Assembly: GCA_946220865.1 (NCBI GenBank) | Contig: CAMJYM010000015.1 | Span: 1 to 38,947 of the forward strand | Direction of reading: 5' to 3' | Length of the DNA: 38,947 nt | Source of the DNA: an uncultured Clostridia bacterium | GTDB lineage: Bacteria; Bacillota; Clostridia; Saccharofermentanales; DTU023 | Shown here: positions 23,048-31,320 of the stretch, piece by piece | Numbering within the stretch: position 1 is the stretch's first letter | Layout: the number at the start of each line of letters is the position of its first letter | Notes under the pieces: generated by a model | What the model saw: only the letters and a program-made list of their open reading frames with translations | Told to the model about the DNA's origin: nothing | Databases searched by the model: none | Made by a program: the position numbers and the translations under genes

Positions 23048-24766
23048 ATGGATACAAGAAAAAATCAAAACGCACAGGCAAAAACATATTACGTCACGAC
23101 CCCTATTTATTATCCCAGCAATCGTCTGACGATCGGCAACGCCTATACAACCGTCATTGCAGACTGCATGGCCCGCTATCACCGCATGCTGGGTGAAGAT
23201 GTCTTCTTCCTCACCGGCACGGATGAACATGGTCAGAAATTGCAGCGCAAAGCGGCCGAAAAAGGTGTTTCCCCCCAAACCTACGTCGATCACATTGTCG
23301 AAGGCACGGTGCGTCCTCTCTGGGAGCGCTATAACATCAGCTACGATCACTTTATCCGCACCACCGATGCTGATCACATGAAGGCCGTGCAGACCATCTT
23401 TAACCGTCTTTACGAACAGGGCGATATCACGCTTGGCCATTACAAGGGCCTGTACTGCACCCCCTGCGAAGCCTACTGGACAGAATCACAGCTCGTAGAC
23501 GGCAAGTGCCCGGACTGTGGCCGACCCGTCGAAGAAATGCAGGAGGAGTGCTATTTTCTCCATCTGTCGAAATACGCCGACCGCCTCGTGGATTATTACA
23601 AAAGTCATCCCGATTTTATTCAGCCGGCCTCCCGCATGAACGAAATGCTGAACAACTTTATTCTGCCTGGTCTGGAGGATCTGGCGGTCTCGCGCACCAG
23701 CTTTGACTGGGGCGTGCCCGTACCCTTTAACCCCAAACACGTGACTTATGTCTGGCTTGACGCGCTCTCAAACTACCTGACCGCTCTGGGTTATCCGGAT
23801 GAAGGCGGCAATTTTGCCAAATACTGGCCCGCCGACCTTCAGCTCATCGGCAAGGATATTCTGCGCTTCCACACCATTATCTGGCCGATCATCCTGATGG
23901 CCCTGGATCTGCCCCTGCCCAAACAGGTTTTTGGCCATGGCTGGCTGCTTTCCAAAGGCGAAAAAATGTCCAAGTCCAAAGGCAATGTCGTGGATCCTCT
24001 GGTGCTCGGCGACATCTTTGGCGTAGACGCCATCCGTTACTTCCTGCTGCGTGAAATTCAATTTGGTTCCGACGGCAACTTTTCCGGAGAAGCGCTGATT
24101 ACCCGAGTCAACTCCGATCTGGCGAATGATTTAGGCAACCTGCTCTCCCGCAGTGTCTCCATGATCGTCAAATATTTCCCCGAAGGTCTGCCCGAAGGCA
24201 GTCGCGAGTTGCCCGTCGTCCACTCGGAAGAAGAAGCCACAATCGACAAGGATGTCGCAGCGGTGGCTGATGAGGCTTTCCGCGGAGCGAGCGAAAAGCT
24301 GCAGAGTCTGGAAATTTCTATGGCCCTGGAGCAAATCTGGACTTTTGTCCGCCGCCTCAACAAATACATCGACGAAAGCGCACCCTGGGTGTTAGCCAAA
24401 GACGAGGAAAAACGCGGGCAGCTGGCCCACGTACTTTATGTGCTGGCAGACGGTCTGCGCCGCATATCCCTTTTGATCTGCCCTGCCATGCCGGAAACCT
24501 CGGCAGCCATGGACGAACAACTTGGTCTTGAGCGCCCTGAACGCCAGGCCAATTCAGCCGGGCTTCAGTGGTCCGAAGCCGGTAAAGCGGGCCTCTATCC
24601 GCTGGGCCTCGCCCTGAAGAAAGGCCCCGCACTCTTCCCCCGCATGGAGGTGGAGCCCACGCTCACGCTCATGGATGAAAAGGCAGCGGCCGCCGCTCAG
24701 GCCTATGAGGCTGCCGATGAGGCTTTTTACAAAGCGAAGACGAGTGAAGAATGCGCTCAGGCATAA
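23048..24766 (+). CDS. metG: Methionine--tRNA ligase MetG
   Basis: 572 residues from the ATG at 23048 (AAGGTGG eight bases upstream). Class I synthetase: the catalytic start is TTPIYYPSNRLTIGNAYTTV, where the HIGH box reads TIGN. The zinc knuckle has two CxxC pairs (CTPC and CPDC) about 30 residues apart, and KMSKSKGNVVDP is the second ATP-binding signature. The anticodon-binding helical domain follows. The C-terminal tRNA-binding (EMAP-like) domain of longer MetRS is absent; the tail after ~residue 545 is a short Ala/Glu-rich helix. No T-box leader fits in the 137-base gap upstream. It is followed by tatD after 34 bases, an order also found in Bacillus (metS-tatD). Confidence 0.97.
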   Translation: MDTRKNQNAQAKTYYVTTPIYYPSNRLTIGNAYTTVIADCMARYHRMLGEDVFFLTGTDEHGQKLQRKAAEKGVSPQTYVDHIVEGTVRPLWERYNISYDHFIRTTDADHMKAVQTIFNRLYEQGDITLGHYKGLYCTPCEAYWTESQLVDGKCPDCGRPVEEMQEECYFLHLSKYADRLVDYYKSHPDFIQPASRMNEMLNNFILPGLEDLAVSRTSFDWGVPVPFNPKHVTYVWLDALSNYLTALGYPDEGGNFAKYWPADLQLIGKDILRFHTIIWPIILMALDLPLPKQVFGHGWLLSKGEKMSKSKGNVVDPLVLGDIFGVDAIRYFLLREIQFGSDGNFSGEALITRVNSDLANDLGNLLSRSVSMIVKYFPEGLPEGSRELPVVHSEEEATIDKDVAAVADEAFRGASEKLQSLEISMALEQIWTFVRRLNKYIDESAPWVLAKDEEKRGQLAHVLYVLADGLRRISLLICPAMPETSAAMDEQLGLERPERQANSAGLQWSEAGKAGLYPLGLALKKGPALFPRMEVEPTLTLMDEKAAAAAQAYEAADEAFYKAKTSEECAQA

Positions 24767-24800
24767 GCTGGACCTGATCGTCTGACACAAGGGAGTTTTC

Positions 24801-25655
24801 ATGAGTCGTTTCCCCATTTTTGACACCCATGCTCACCTGCAGGATCCTGACTTTGATGAAGACCGGGAGCAGCTGCTGGAATTTCTGAAAGCCGAAGGCG
24901 TTGCGCGGGTGGTTCTTCCCGCTTCCGATCTGGCCGATTCCGAAAAGGCCCTGAATCTGGCCCTGGCCCACCCTGGTCTTTTCTGCGAAATCGGCGTCCA
25001 TCCCCATGAAGCTTCGTCCTGGGTGGATGGCCCTGAGGGCAGCGCCGAAGTCCTGCGCCGGCTCTTTCGGCGCGGCTGTGAAGAAAGCGCCGCTCTGGGA
25101 CGGCCCAATGTGATCGTCGGGCTGGGTGAAATCGGGCTGGATTATCACTACGACTTTTCGCCTTGCGAGGTCCAGAAGAAAGTTTACCGCCAGCAGTTGG
25201 AGCTCGCTGCGGAACTGGGCTTGCCCGTGATTATTCACGAGCGTGAAGCTTTTGCCGACAGTCTGGCCATCCTGCAGGATGCCAGACGTGACGGTCTTTT
25301 AAGCATTCCTGGCTCCTGCCACTGCTTTTCAGGCAGCCTTGAAGGTTCAAGGCAGTTGCTGGAGCTTGGCTTTTACCTTGGCTTTGATGGGCCGATCACC
25401 TTTAAGAAAGCCCGCAAAGCCCTGGACGTTCTCGCCGAAATTCCTGCCGAACGTTATCTGCTGGAAACGGACAGTCCCTACCTTACCCCGGAGCCCTTCC
25501 GCGGTCGGCGCAATGATCCTTCAAAGATCTGGCAAATCGCCGAAAAGGCAGCGGAGGTCCGCGGCCAGAGCGTCGAAGAAATTCTCAGACAAAATTGGGA
25601 AAATGCCTGCCGCTTTTATCGTCTGCCAATGGATGTCCATTTCGAGCGGCTGTAA
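24801..25655 (+). CDS. tatD: TatD family metal-dependent DNase
   Basis: 284 residues. AGGGAG lies five bases before the ATG. TIM-barrel hydrolase with all expected metal ligands: FDTHAHLQD (HxH), GLGEIGLDYHYDF (Glu), VIIHERE (His), CHCFSG (His) and LETDSPYLTPEPFRG (Asp). Members act as 3'-5' exonucleases or deoxyribonucleases in DNA repair and turnover. Downstream of metG in the same direction, almost certainly co-transcribed. Ends convergently to rsmI with an 85-base gap. Confidence 0.95.
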   Translation: MSRFPIFDTHAHLQDPDFDEDREQLLEFLKAEGVARVVLPASDLADSEKALNLALAHPGLFCEIGVHPHEASSWVDGPEGSAEVLRRLFRRGCEESAALGRPNVIVGLGEIGLDYHYDFSPCEVQKKVYRQQLELAAELGLPVIIHEREAFADSLAILQDARRDGLLSIPGSCHCFSGSLEGSRQLLELGFYLGFDGPITFKKARKALDVLAEIPAERYLLETDSPYLTPEPFRGRRNDPSKIWQIAEKAAEVRGQSVEEILRQNWENACRFYRLPMDVHFERL

Positions 25656-25740
25656 TTCGTCATTGAAGAGAGCTGATGTCAGAATGCTGACTTGACGGAT
25701 CGGAGCTTCCTGCCCTGTGCTTTATCTTCTGCTTCAGGCA

Positions 25741-26709
25741 TTAGCTTTCAGACTTTTGCGCCTTTCCGGCTTTTTTCTCGCAGTCCAGGAGAAGGGCATA
25801 AAAATCATTGCGGCTAAGGCCGCTCTCAGCCTGCAGGCGGCGGCGAATGGTCTTGCCGCTCTCCCCTTCTGCGAGCAGAGCCCCGATCTTTTCTGCCACT
25901 GCGGCTCGGATATTTTCCAGCTCCTGCCCGACAAGTTCAGGATGTTGTGCGAGCCAGGCTTCCCGACCTTCCAAAACCAGAACATATTCTCCTCGCGGAC
26001 GCTCCTCGCGCACATGAGCGAGCGCCTCAGCGACCGTCAGACGAAGGGTTGTTTCGTAGGTCTTGGTAAGCTCCCGGGCCAGACAGAGGCGTCGCTCCGC
26101 CAGGCCAGCGTCGCAGAGATCTTCCAGAGTGCGCTCGAGGCGGTGAGGCGCTTCATGCAGGAGTATGGTCGAAGGCATCCTGGCAACGGCCTGGAGTCGC
26201 GCCTTGCGCTCGGCTCCTAAAGCGGGCAAAAAGCCCTCAAAGATAAAGCGCCGGGTGTCAAGGCCGGAGACTGAAAGTGCAGTCAGGGCCGCATTAGGGC
26301 CAGGCAGGGCGGTCAGCGGAAAACCGGCCTCCAGAACTTCGCGGACAAGAATTTCACCCGGGTCAGAGATCGCCGGCATACCCGCGTCGGTGATATAGGC
26401 CACCTTCTCACCCTGCTCTAGCGCCTGCAGTACTGTCGCACTGCGCTCATGTTCGTTGTGAGCCTGCAGCGAAATCAACTTTTTGCGGGGCAAGCCAAGA
26501 CGAGCCAGCAGCAGAGCGCTCACCCGGGTATCTTCGCAGGCGATAAGATCGGCCTCAGCAAGCAGGCGTCTGGCCCGCGGAGATAGGTCTTCATCGTTGC
26601 CGATCGGTGTGGGAATGAGGAAAAGCTTCCCCGTCGTTTTTTTCTCCGCTTTATTCGTCAGTGTTTTCTTCCTCCGGGTCAAAACTCGCAGAATAGATAA
26701 TCTCGGCAT
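25741..26709 (-). CDS. rsmI: 16S rRNA (cytidine-1402-2'-O)-methyltransferase RsmI
   Basis: SAM-dependent tetrapyrrole-methylase-fold enzyme that 2'-O-methylates C1402 in the ribosomal decoding site. Signatures: GKLFLIPTPIGNDEDLSPRA, ACEDTRVSALLL, ISLQAHNEHER, VAYITDAGMPAISDPG, ALPGPNAALTALSVSGL, FIFEGFLP, and EAPHRLERTLEDL. The start is unclear. The ATG at 26709 gives 322 residues and a basic N-terminal extension of about 28 residues over the family length, overlapping the end of ricT by 59 bases. A GGAGG at about 26669 is followed by no ATG, GTG or TTG in frame, only CTG, leaving a second candidate start near 26660. Immediately downstream of ricT as in Bacillus, minus yabA and yazA. Confidence 0.93.
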   Translation of the reverse strand: MPRLSILRVLTRRKKTLTNKAEKKTTGKLFLIPTPIGNDEDLSPRARRLLAEADLIACEDTRVSALLLARLGLPRKKLISLQAHNEHERSATVLQALEQGEKVAYITDAGMPAISDPGEILVREVLEAGFPLTALPGPNAALTALSVSGLDTRRFIFEGFLPALGAERKARLQAVARMPSTILLHEAPHRLERTLEDLCDAGLAERRLCLARELTKTYETTLRLTVAEALAHVREERPRGEYVLVLEGREAWLAQHPELVGQELENIRAAVAEKIGALLAEGESGKTIRRRLQAESGLSRNDFYALLLDCEKKAGKAQKSES

Positions 26710-27709
26710 CCGCCGGATTTTGTCTCTGCGGACAGGAGCAGTCCTGGCACTTGCAGCTGCTCTTTCTCTCGCCAGCAGCCCTTTGATCCGCTTCTTTTTT
26801 ATTGCGGCCAGATGAGCGCGCAGATGAACGGCCAGATGAGCGTCCGGATGGACGGGCGGTTGAATCGTCAGACTCTTTAGAGGAAGTTTTCCTGCCGCGC
26901 TCACGGATCACCGTGACCTCCGAAGCGGGGAGTGTCATGGGTTCACTTTCGTCGTCGCGGATCAGGCGGATGAGCACGGTTTCTTTGAGCAGATTGACCC
27001 CTTCGATCACTCCTTCACCCTCGGACGTCTGCACATGATCGCCGCGCGAAGGAAGCCGCCGGTTCGCATCCTCATAGGCAGCCTGTTCAAAGTTCAGGCA
27101 GCAGAGCAGGCGTCCGCAGGTCCCGGAAATTTTTCCGGGATTCATCGAGAGATTCTGCTCCTTCGCCATTTTGATGGATACAGGCTGAAAATTATTGAGA
27201 AAGGAACAGCAGCAGAGCTCACGACCGCAAATGCCCAGACCGCCCATCATGCGGGCTTCATCCCGCACTCCGATCTGACGCAGCTCAATGCGGGTATGGA
27301 AAATGGAAGCCAGATCCTTCACCAGCTCGCGAAAATCCACGCGCCCGTCCGCTGTAAAGTAAAAAATGATGTTGCGATTATCAAAGAGATACTGCGCCTC
27401 AACCAGATGCATGGGTAGATTATGCACCAGAATACGCTCCTGACAGATTCGTGTCGCTTCCGCCTCAAGCCGCAGATTTTCTTCATAGTGTTCTTCATCC
27501 TCTTCATCTGCGAGACGAAGAGCGGTTCCGCGGATCAGCTCCGGGCGATCGTCAGGTATAAGGGTAGGTTCAGTGGCGCAGACCCCAAACTCACTGCCCT
27601 GCTCTGTCTTAACGACCACCGGATCTCCATTGCGGAGATTCAGCCCGTCAAGATCAAAATACCAGGCTTTCCCCCGCTCGTGGAGTCGCACTCCGATGAC
27701 TTTTACCAT
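26651..27709 (-). CDS. ricT: PSP1 domain protein RicT (YaaT-like) with extra RS-repeat and Cys-rich tail
   Basis: 352 residues from the ATG at 27709 (AAAGGAG six bases upstream). The PSP1 core includes GLNLRNGDPVVVKTEQGSEFG, GRVDFRELVKDLASIFHTRIELRQIG, and the cysteine clusters GICGRELCCCSF and GTCGRLLCCLNFE, which in the Bacillus Ric complex take part in Fe-S binding and in stimulating RNase Y dependent RNA processing. After ~residue 275 the protein has a tail absent from the Bacillus protein as I recall it: a repeated SGRSSGRSSARSSGR segment and then CKCQDCSC, a further Cys cluster. Its first 56 bases overlap the end of holB, and its end overlaps rsmI. Partners RicA and RicF are not in the window. 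Confidence 0.92.
   Translation of the reverse strand: MVKVIGVRLHERGKAWYFDLDGLNLRNGDPVVVKTEQGSEFGVCATEPTLIPDDRPELIRGTALRLADEEDEEHYEENLRLEAEATRICQERILVHNLPMHLVEAQYLFDNRNIIFYFTADGRVDFRELVKDLASIFHTRIELRQIGVRDEARMMGGLGICGRELCCCSFLNNFQPVSIKMAKEQNLSMNPGKISGTCGRLLCCLNFEQAAYEDANRRLPSRGDHVQTSEGEGVIEGVNLLKETVLIRLIRDDESEPMTLPASEVTVIRERGRKTSSKESDDSTARPSGRSSGRSSARSSGRNKKEADQRAAGERKSSCKCQDCSCPQRQNPADAEIIYSASFDPEEENTDE
26811..26858 (-). repeat. 12-bp tandem repeats in the ricT tail
   Basis: Four imperfect 12-bp units (plus-strand consensus GATGARCGNSCR), at 26811, 26823, 26835 and 26847. On the minus strand they encode repeats of Ser, Gly or Ala, and Arg. Confidence 0.7.
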
Positions 27710-28748
27710 ATTTTTCTCCTTTCGCTTCAAAACATTCGGTAAGCAGAAGCTGCAGCTGCCAGGAGGCCAGTTCAAAATTGACATGAGCCGCCTCGGCTTT
27801 GCGCAGGCTGATGAGTCCCTGCATGGCCGCATCCAGACGCCTGGCCGGGCAATCCTGCGGCATTTTTTGTAAAAAAGCCCGGAGTTCACCGCGCTTGTCT
27901 TCGTTCAAAAGACGAAACGACACCTTCGTGTCGGATTCTGCGAGGAGCAGCGCAAGATCGCGCAGAGCGCTTTGCAGAAAATCCAGAAAAAGCAGCCAGT
28001 GATCTTTACTCTCGCTGAGGAGCGGCTGAATCTTTTCCATACTCTGCAGAGGGTTGAGTTCCGGACAAGAGGTCAGCACCATCACGGCCTGCTCACGCAG
28101 GGCGGCGACACGTTCGTCTCCGGCCAGTTCCAGCGCTCGTCCGGGAATCCCTGCACTAAAGCTTAGCGCGATTTCGTTTTCTTCCTCAAAGCCACGCGAA
28201 TGCAGGAGCTCCCGGATTTCCTCCGGAGTAAGCAAACGTGGCGAAATCAGGATCGAGCGCGAAAGAATCGTGGGCAGAAAGACATCGCTGCGTTCACCTG
28301 TAAGGAAAAAAATAGTCCCGGCAGGAGGTTCCTCCAGGGATTTCAGGAGAGCATTCTGACCTTGTTCGTTGAGCACGTCACCGTCGATAAGCGTCACTTT
28401 GACGCGGGAGATCTGCGGTTTCATGGGTAGATCCGCAAGGACCTCACGCCGCAGTCGCTCCACTTTAATCACTTTGTCTTCGCCCTGGTCGATCTCTTTA
28501 AAATCCGGATGCGCCTGCGCCTCAAAATAGCGGCAGGAAGGACAGTGGTCACAGGCTCTCAGGGCAGTGTGCGGCTCTTCGCAAAGCAGAGCTTTGGCCG
28601 CTGCTCTGGCCAAACTATGCCGCCCGCTGCCGCGCGGCCCCAGAAAAAGGATACTCTGCGCTCTTCCTTCACACAGAATCTGTTCAAGCCTGTTAAGGAC
28701 TTCCGCCTGTCCGATCAGTGACTCAGAGCTGTTCAAAGCGTTCGACAT
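27654..28748 (-). CDS. holB: DNA polymerase III subunit delta' (HolB)
   Basis: About 364 residues; clamp-loader AAA+ subunit. The N-terminal ATPase-like module shows SLIGQAEVLNRLEQIL and a degenerate Walker A, GPRGSGRHSLARA (Lys replaced by Arg), as expected for non-hydrolysing delta'. Three cysteines in CDHCPSC form most of a zinc site. KVTLIDGDVLNEQGQNALLKSLEEPP and ILSRS are the Walker B/sensor region. The start at 28748 is the best ATG but has no clear ribosome binding site. It overlaps darA by 26 bases, so translation is probably coupled. The C terminus overlaps ricT by 56 bases. Confidence 0.92.
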   Translation of the reverse strand: MSNALNSSESLIGQAEVLNRLEQILCEGRAQSILFLGPRGSGRHSLARAAAKALLCEEPHTALRACDHCPSCRYFEAQAHPDFKEIDQGEDKVIKVERLRREVLADLPMKPQISRVKVTLIDGDVLNEQGQNALLKSLEEPPAGTIFFLTGERSDVFLPTILSRSILISPRLLTPEEIRELLHSRGFEEENEIALSFSAGIPGRALELAGDERVAALREQAVMVLTSCPELNPLQSMEKIQPLLSESKDHWLLFLDFLQSALRDLALLLAESDTKVSFRLLNEDKRGELRAFLQKMPQDCPARRLDAAMQGLISLRKAEAAHVNFELASWQLQLLLTECFEAKGEKYGKSHRSATPRAGESLVF

Positions 28749-29052
28749 TGACGACAAAAAGGGTCGCGCCACCGATCATGACCTCCACGGGATAAGGGAT
28801 ATACGAAGCCCCCATGCCCGAAGGAATCATGTTCGCGTTGATGGCTGTCTTGCGGCTGCTGGAGAATTTCTTAATCACGGCGATCACATCTTCAAGTTTT
28901 TCGTCGTCCGTAACCGTCATCAGGGTCGTGTTCCCCGAACGAAGGAAACCGCCGCTCGAGTTAAGTCTCGTCACACGGTAGCCTTTTTTATTCAGCTCAC
29001 TGACCAGGCGCGGGCTGTCTTCATCACTGACAATAGCAAAGATAAGCTTCAT
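28723..29052 (-). CDS. darA: Cyclic-di-AMP receptor DarA (PstA, PII-like)
   Basis: 109 residues, complete. PII-like fold protein that binds c-di-AMP as a trimer. The hallmark segments are MKLIFAIVSDEDSPRLVSEL, RLNSSGGFLRSGNTTL (ligand loop) and the C-terminal GGATLFVVNVERFEQL. Its downstream target is unknown even in model organisms. The start codon overlaps the tmk stop (ATGA, 29049-29052), so it is translationally coupled to tmk. Confidence 0.96.
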   Translation of the reverse strand: MKLIFAIVSDEDSPRLVSELNKKGYRVTRLNSSGGFLRSGNTTLMTVTDDEKLEDVIAVIKKFSSSRKTAINANMIPSGMGASYIPYPVEVMIGGATLFVVNVERFEQL

Positions 29053-29675
29053 TTGAGAAACCTCCTTAAGTCTTCACGAATCTGAGCCTGGATTTCCTCC
29101 GGGCTGCGGCGGGCATCGAGAAGGACAATACGCTGCCTTTCCCTGTCGGCAAGGCTGAGAAAGCCCTGTCGGGTTTTTTCCATAAAATCCAGACTCTCCA
29201 GATCAAGACGATTTTTCTCCATCTGACGGCTGTTCAGCCGTTCCTGGGCCAGCTTCACCGGAAGATCCAGGAGGTAGGTGCGATCAGGCCTTATCTCCGC
29301 GGCAGCAAAACGATTCAGTTGCTCAACGGCCTCAGCGCCCAGACCCCGACCATAACCCTGATAAGCCAGAGAAGAATCGAGGAAACGATCGCAGACCACG
29401 GGACGTCCGGCAGCCAAAGCTGGAGCAATCACTTCCCGGCAAATCTGCGCGCGTGCGGCAAGAAAAAGCAAAAGCTCTGTCTCTGCCGTCATGCCCAGCT
29501 TTTTCTTATCCAGAAGCAGGCGGCGAATTTCCTCGCCGATCTCCGTGCCCCCCGGTTCTCGCGGGAAAAGAGGATCCAGACCCTCTGCACTGAGCCAGGG
29601 TTTAAGGGCTTCAATCTGTGTCGATTTGCCACAGCCATCAATCCCTTCAAAGCTGATAAAAAATGCGCGTTTCAG
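29049..29675 (-). CDS. tmk: Thymidylate kinase, apparent CTG start
   Basis: 208 residues phosphorylating dTMP to dTDP. The P-loop is FEGIDGCGKSTQ near residue 10, followed by PREPGGTEIGEEIRRLLL, the CDRFLDSSLAYQGYGRGL nucleotide motif and a lid segment around RLNSRQMEKNRLD. No ATG, GTG or TTG occurs in frame between the upstream stop codon and the P-loop. A CTG at 29675 lies eight bases after a perfect AGGAGG, giving the usual family length with sequence LKRAFFISFEGIDG. The first in-frame ATG (29492) would remove the P-loop. A non-canonical start is therefore the best reading. An extended -10 lies ~55 bases upstream. Confidence 0.9.
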   Translation of the reverse strand: MKRAFFISFEGIDGCGKSTQIEALKPWLSAEGLDPLFPREPGGTEIGEEIRRLLLDKKKLGMTAETELLLFLAARAQICREVIAPALAAGRPVVCDRFLDSSLAYQGYGRGLGAEAVEQLNRFAAAEIRPDRTYLLDLPVKLAQERLNSRQMEKNRLDLESLDFMEKTRQGFLSLADRERQRIVLLDARRSPEEIQAQIREDLRRFLK

Positions 29676-29728
29676 CTTTCCTTCCTCCTCATTTCGGCGT
29701 CTTCCTGAGTCTGACTTTTCAGGCTTCT

Positions 29729-29737
29729 ATTATAACA
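29729..29737 (-). promoter_or_regulatory. Extended -10 promoter for tmk-darA-holB-ricT-rsmI
   Basis: Minus strand TGtTATAAT, directly after the stop of the PLP decarboxylase and about 55 bases before the tmk start. No strong -35. Confidence 0.6.
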
Positions 29738-29743
29738 TTTTCC

Positions 29744-31288
29744 TCACTCGCTCAGTTTTTCGAGCGTAAAGGGCGGAATGTGCAGCCCTTCAGCCTGTAA
29801 ATCCAAAAGTCTCCGCAGCTCCCGCTGCGTGATATGCTCTCCCGGAAGCCAGAGGGGGATGCCGGGGGGATAGGGAGCAATCGCGGAGGTCACGCAAAAG
29901 CTTGCATCTCCCTGCTCTTTTTGTAATAAAGCTTCGGAGCAGTCGGTTTCAGCAAAAAGCCCACGAAAGGCAGCCGCTCTGGGCTTCAGACCCGTGCGCG
30001 GCCGACAGAGCCAATGCTGAAGGTCCTGCTCGGCCCGGGCGCCGCCTGCTTCTTTCTCCAGTCGCGAAGCCCGGGCTTCCTCACCTCTGCTGGACTCGGC
30101 TTGCTCCCTACTCAGGGTATGTAGGGCGGCGCTCAGACGCACGAAATCTTCCCGTGGCTGATCCAGAGAGGGGATGAGCACAAGACGGGAAAAATCCGCC
30201 ATTTCAATGTCAATACCCAGGCGGGAGAGGCCGGAGCTCAGTTCTCTGAGGCCAAAACCTGAGTTTCTGTAGGAGATCACGAGGCGTAGCGGATCGTCTT
30301 CAGGACCGGCGGGAAGGACTTGAAAATCAGGGGGAAGCTCCTGACTGAGCAAAGTCATGTGGTCCCGGAGGGCCTGAATTTTCTGCCGGCATTCACCGTT
30401 TTCCAAAAAGGCCCGGGCAAAATCCAGCGAGGCTCCAATGGGAAAAGAAGGACTTGAGGTCTGAAAGAGTTTGCGAGCCGCTACAGCACGGCGGACTGCC
30501 GCAGGACAGCGCCTGAGATAAGTCTGCGAGAGATGGAGGAGTGAGGCCGGGGCCAGCGCAGGCAAAGTCTTATGCGCACTCTGCACACAGAGGTCAACCC
30601 CGCGGGCAAGAGCCGTTTGAGGAAAAATATCTGCAGCAGCGGCAAAGGCTGCCCCATGCGCCTCGTCGCAAAGCACAGCAAGTCCCCGCGCGTGGGCAGT
30701 CTCCAGAAGTTCCTGAGGCAGATCCACGTGCCCGTAATAATCCGGCGCGGAAAAGATGAGGGCGCGCAGCCCTTCTGTTTTTTCCAGCAGCTGCAGGGCG
30801 CGCGGCGTGTCGATCACAGGTAAAGGGCTGCGAGAAACAGAGGGGCAATCTCCCCTGGCCTCTTCACCTCTCTCCGGAACTTTCATCGGAAGAAAGACGA
30901 TTTCCAGATCCAGGAGCGCTGCAGCCTGGGCAAAGGCACGGTGCAGGGTTGCACTTGCCGCCACGCGGGAACCGGGCGGCAGAGCCGTGGCCAGCATGGC
31001 ATAAATAGCCACTGTTGATCCCGAAGTAAAAAACAGGCTTTTCCCTGATCCGAAGAAGGCCGCTGCCTTTTCCTCAGCCAGAAGCGCCGGACCTGTCGGC
31101 TCATTCAGATCATCGCTGATCTCAAGCTCGGTTGTTTCCAGACTGGCAAAGCCGCATGAAAAAGGGGCGGGAAACACTTTCCCTCCCCTGTTTCCGGGCA
31201 TATGGAAACTCGTGCGGCCGGAGTCGGCTGCCTTCTGCAGAGCCGAAAAAAGCGGAGCCGGGGCAGCTGAGAAATCCTCATGCTTCAT
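29744..31288 (-). CDS. PLP-dependent Orn/Lys/Arg decarboxylase family protein (YaaO-like)
   Basis: 514 residues from the ATG at 31288 (GAGGGAGA seven bases upstream). Fold-type I PLP enzyme: FHMPGNRGG near the start, ETTELEISDDLNEPTGP, FTSGSTVAIYAML, VLCDEAHGAAF with the PLP Asp, and the Schiff-base Lys in QSAHKTLPALAPASLLHL. The short C-terminal domain contains APYPPGIPLWLPGE, typical of the shorter Bacillus-type decarboxylases. The substrate (arginine, lysine or ornithine) is not decided by sequence. It lies just ahead of tmk, exactly where yaaO lies in Bacillus. A Glu/Arg/Ala-rich insert of ~35 residues before the C-terminal domain looks disordered. Confidence 0.9.
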   Translation of the reverse strand: MKHEDFSAAPAPLFSALQKAADSGRTSFHMPGNRGGKVFPAPFSCGFASLETTELEISDDLNEPTGPALLAEEKAAAFFGSGKSLFFTSGSTVAIYAMLATALPPGSRVAASATLHRAFAQAAALLDLEIVFLPMKVPERGEEARGDCPSVSRSPLPVIDTPRALQLLEKTEGLRALIFSAPDYYGHVDLPQELLETAHARGLAVLCDEAHGAAFAAAADIFPQTALARGVDLCVQSAHKTLPALAPASLLHLSQTYLRRCPAAVRRAVAARKLFQTSSPSFPIGASLDFARAFLENGECRQKIQALRDHMTLLSQELPPDFQVLPAGPEDDPLRLVISYRNSGFGLRELSSGLSRLGIDIEMADFSRLVLIPSLDQPREDFVRLSAALHTLSREQAESSRGEEARASRLEKEAGGARAEQDLQHWLCRPRTGLKPRAAAFRGLFAETDCSEALLQKEQGDASFCVTSAIAPYPPGIPLWLPGEHITQRELRRLLDLQAEGLHIPPFTLEKLSE

Positions 31289-31320
31289 CTGCGATTCTCC
31301 CTCTCCCACAGGTCACGGCC

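Noticed and set aside
29049..29492. Truncated thymidylate kinase (start at the first ATG)
   Set aside because: Upstream in-frame sequence encodes the P-loop and a perfect AGGAGG precedes a CTG start, so the gene is intact.
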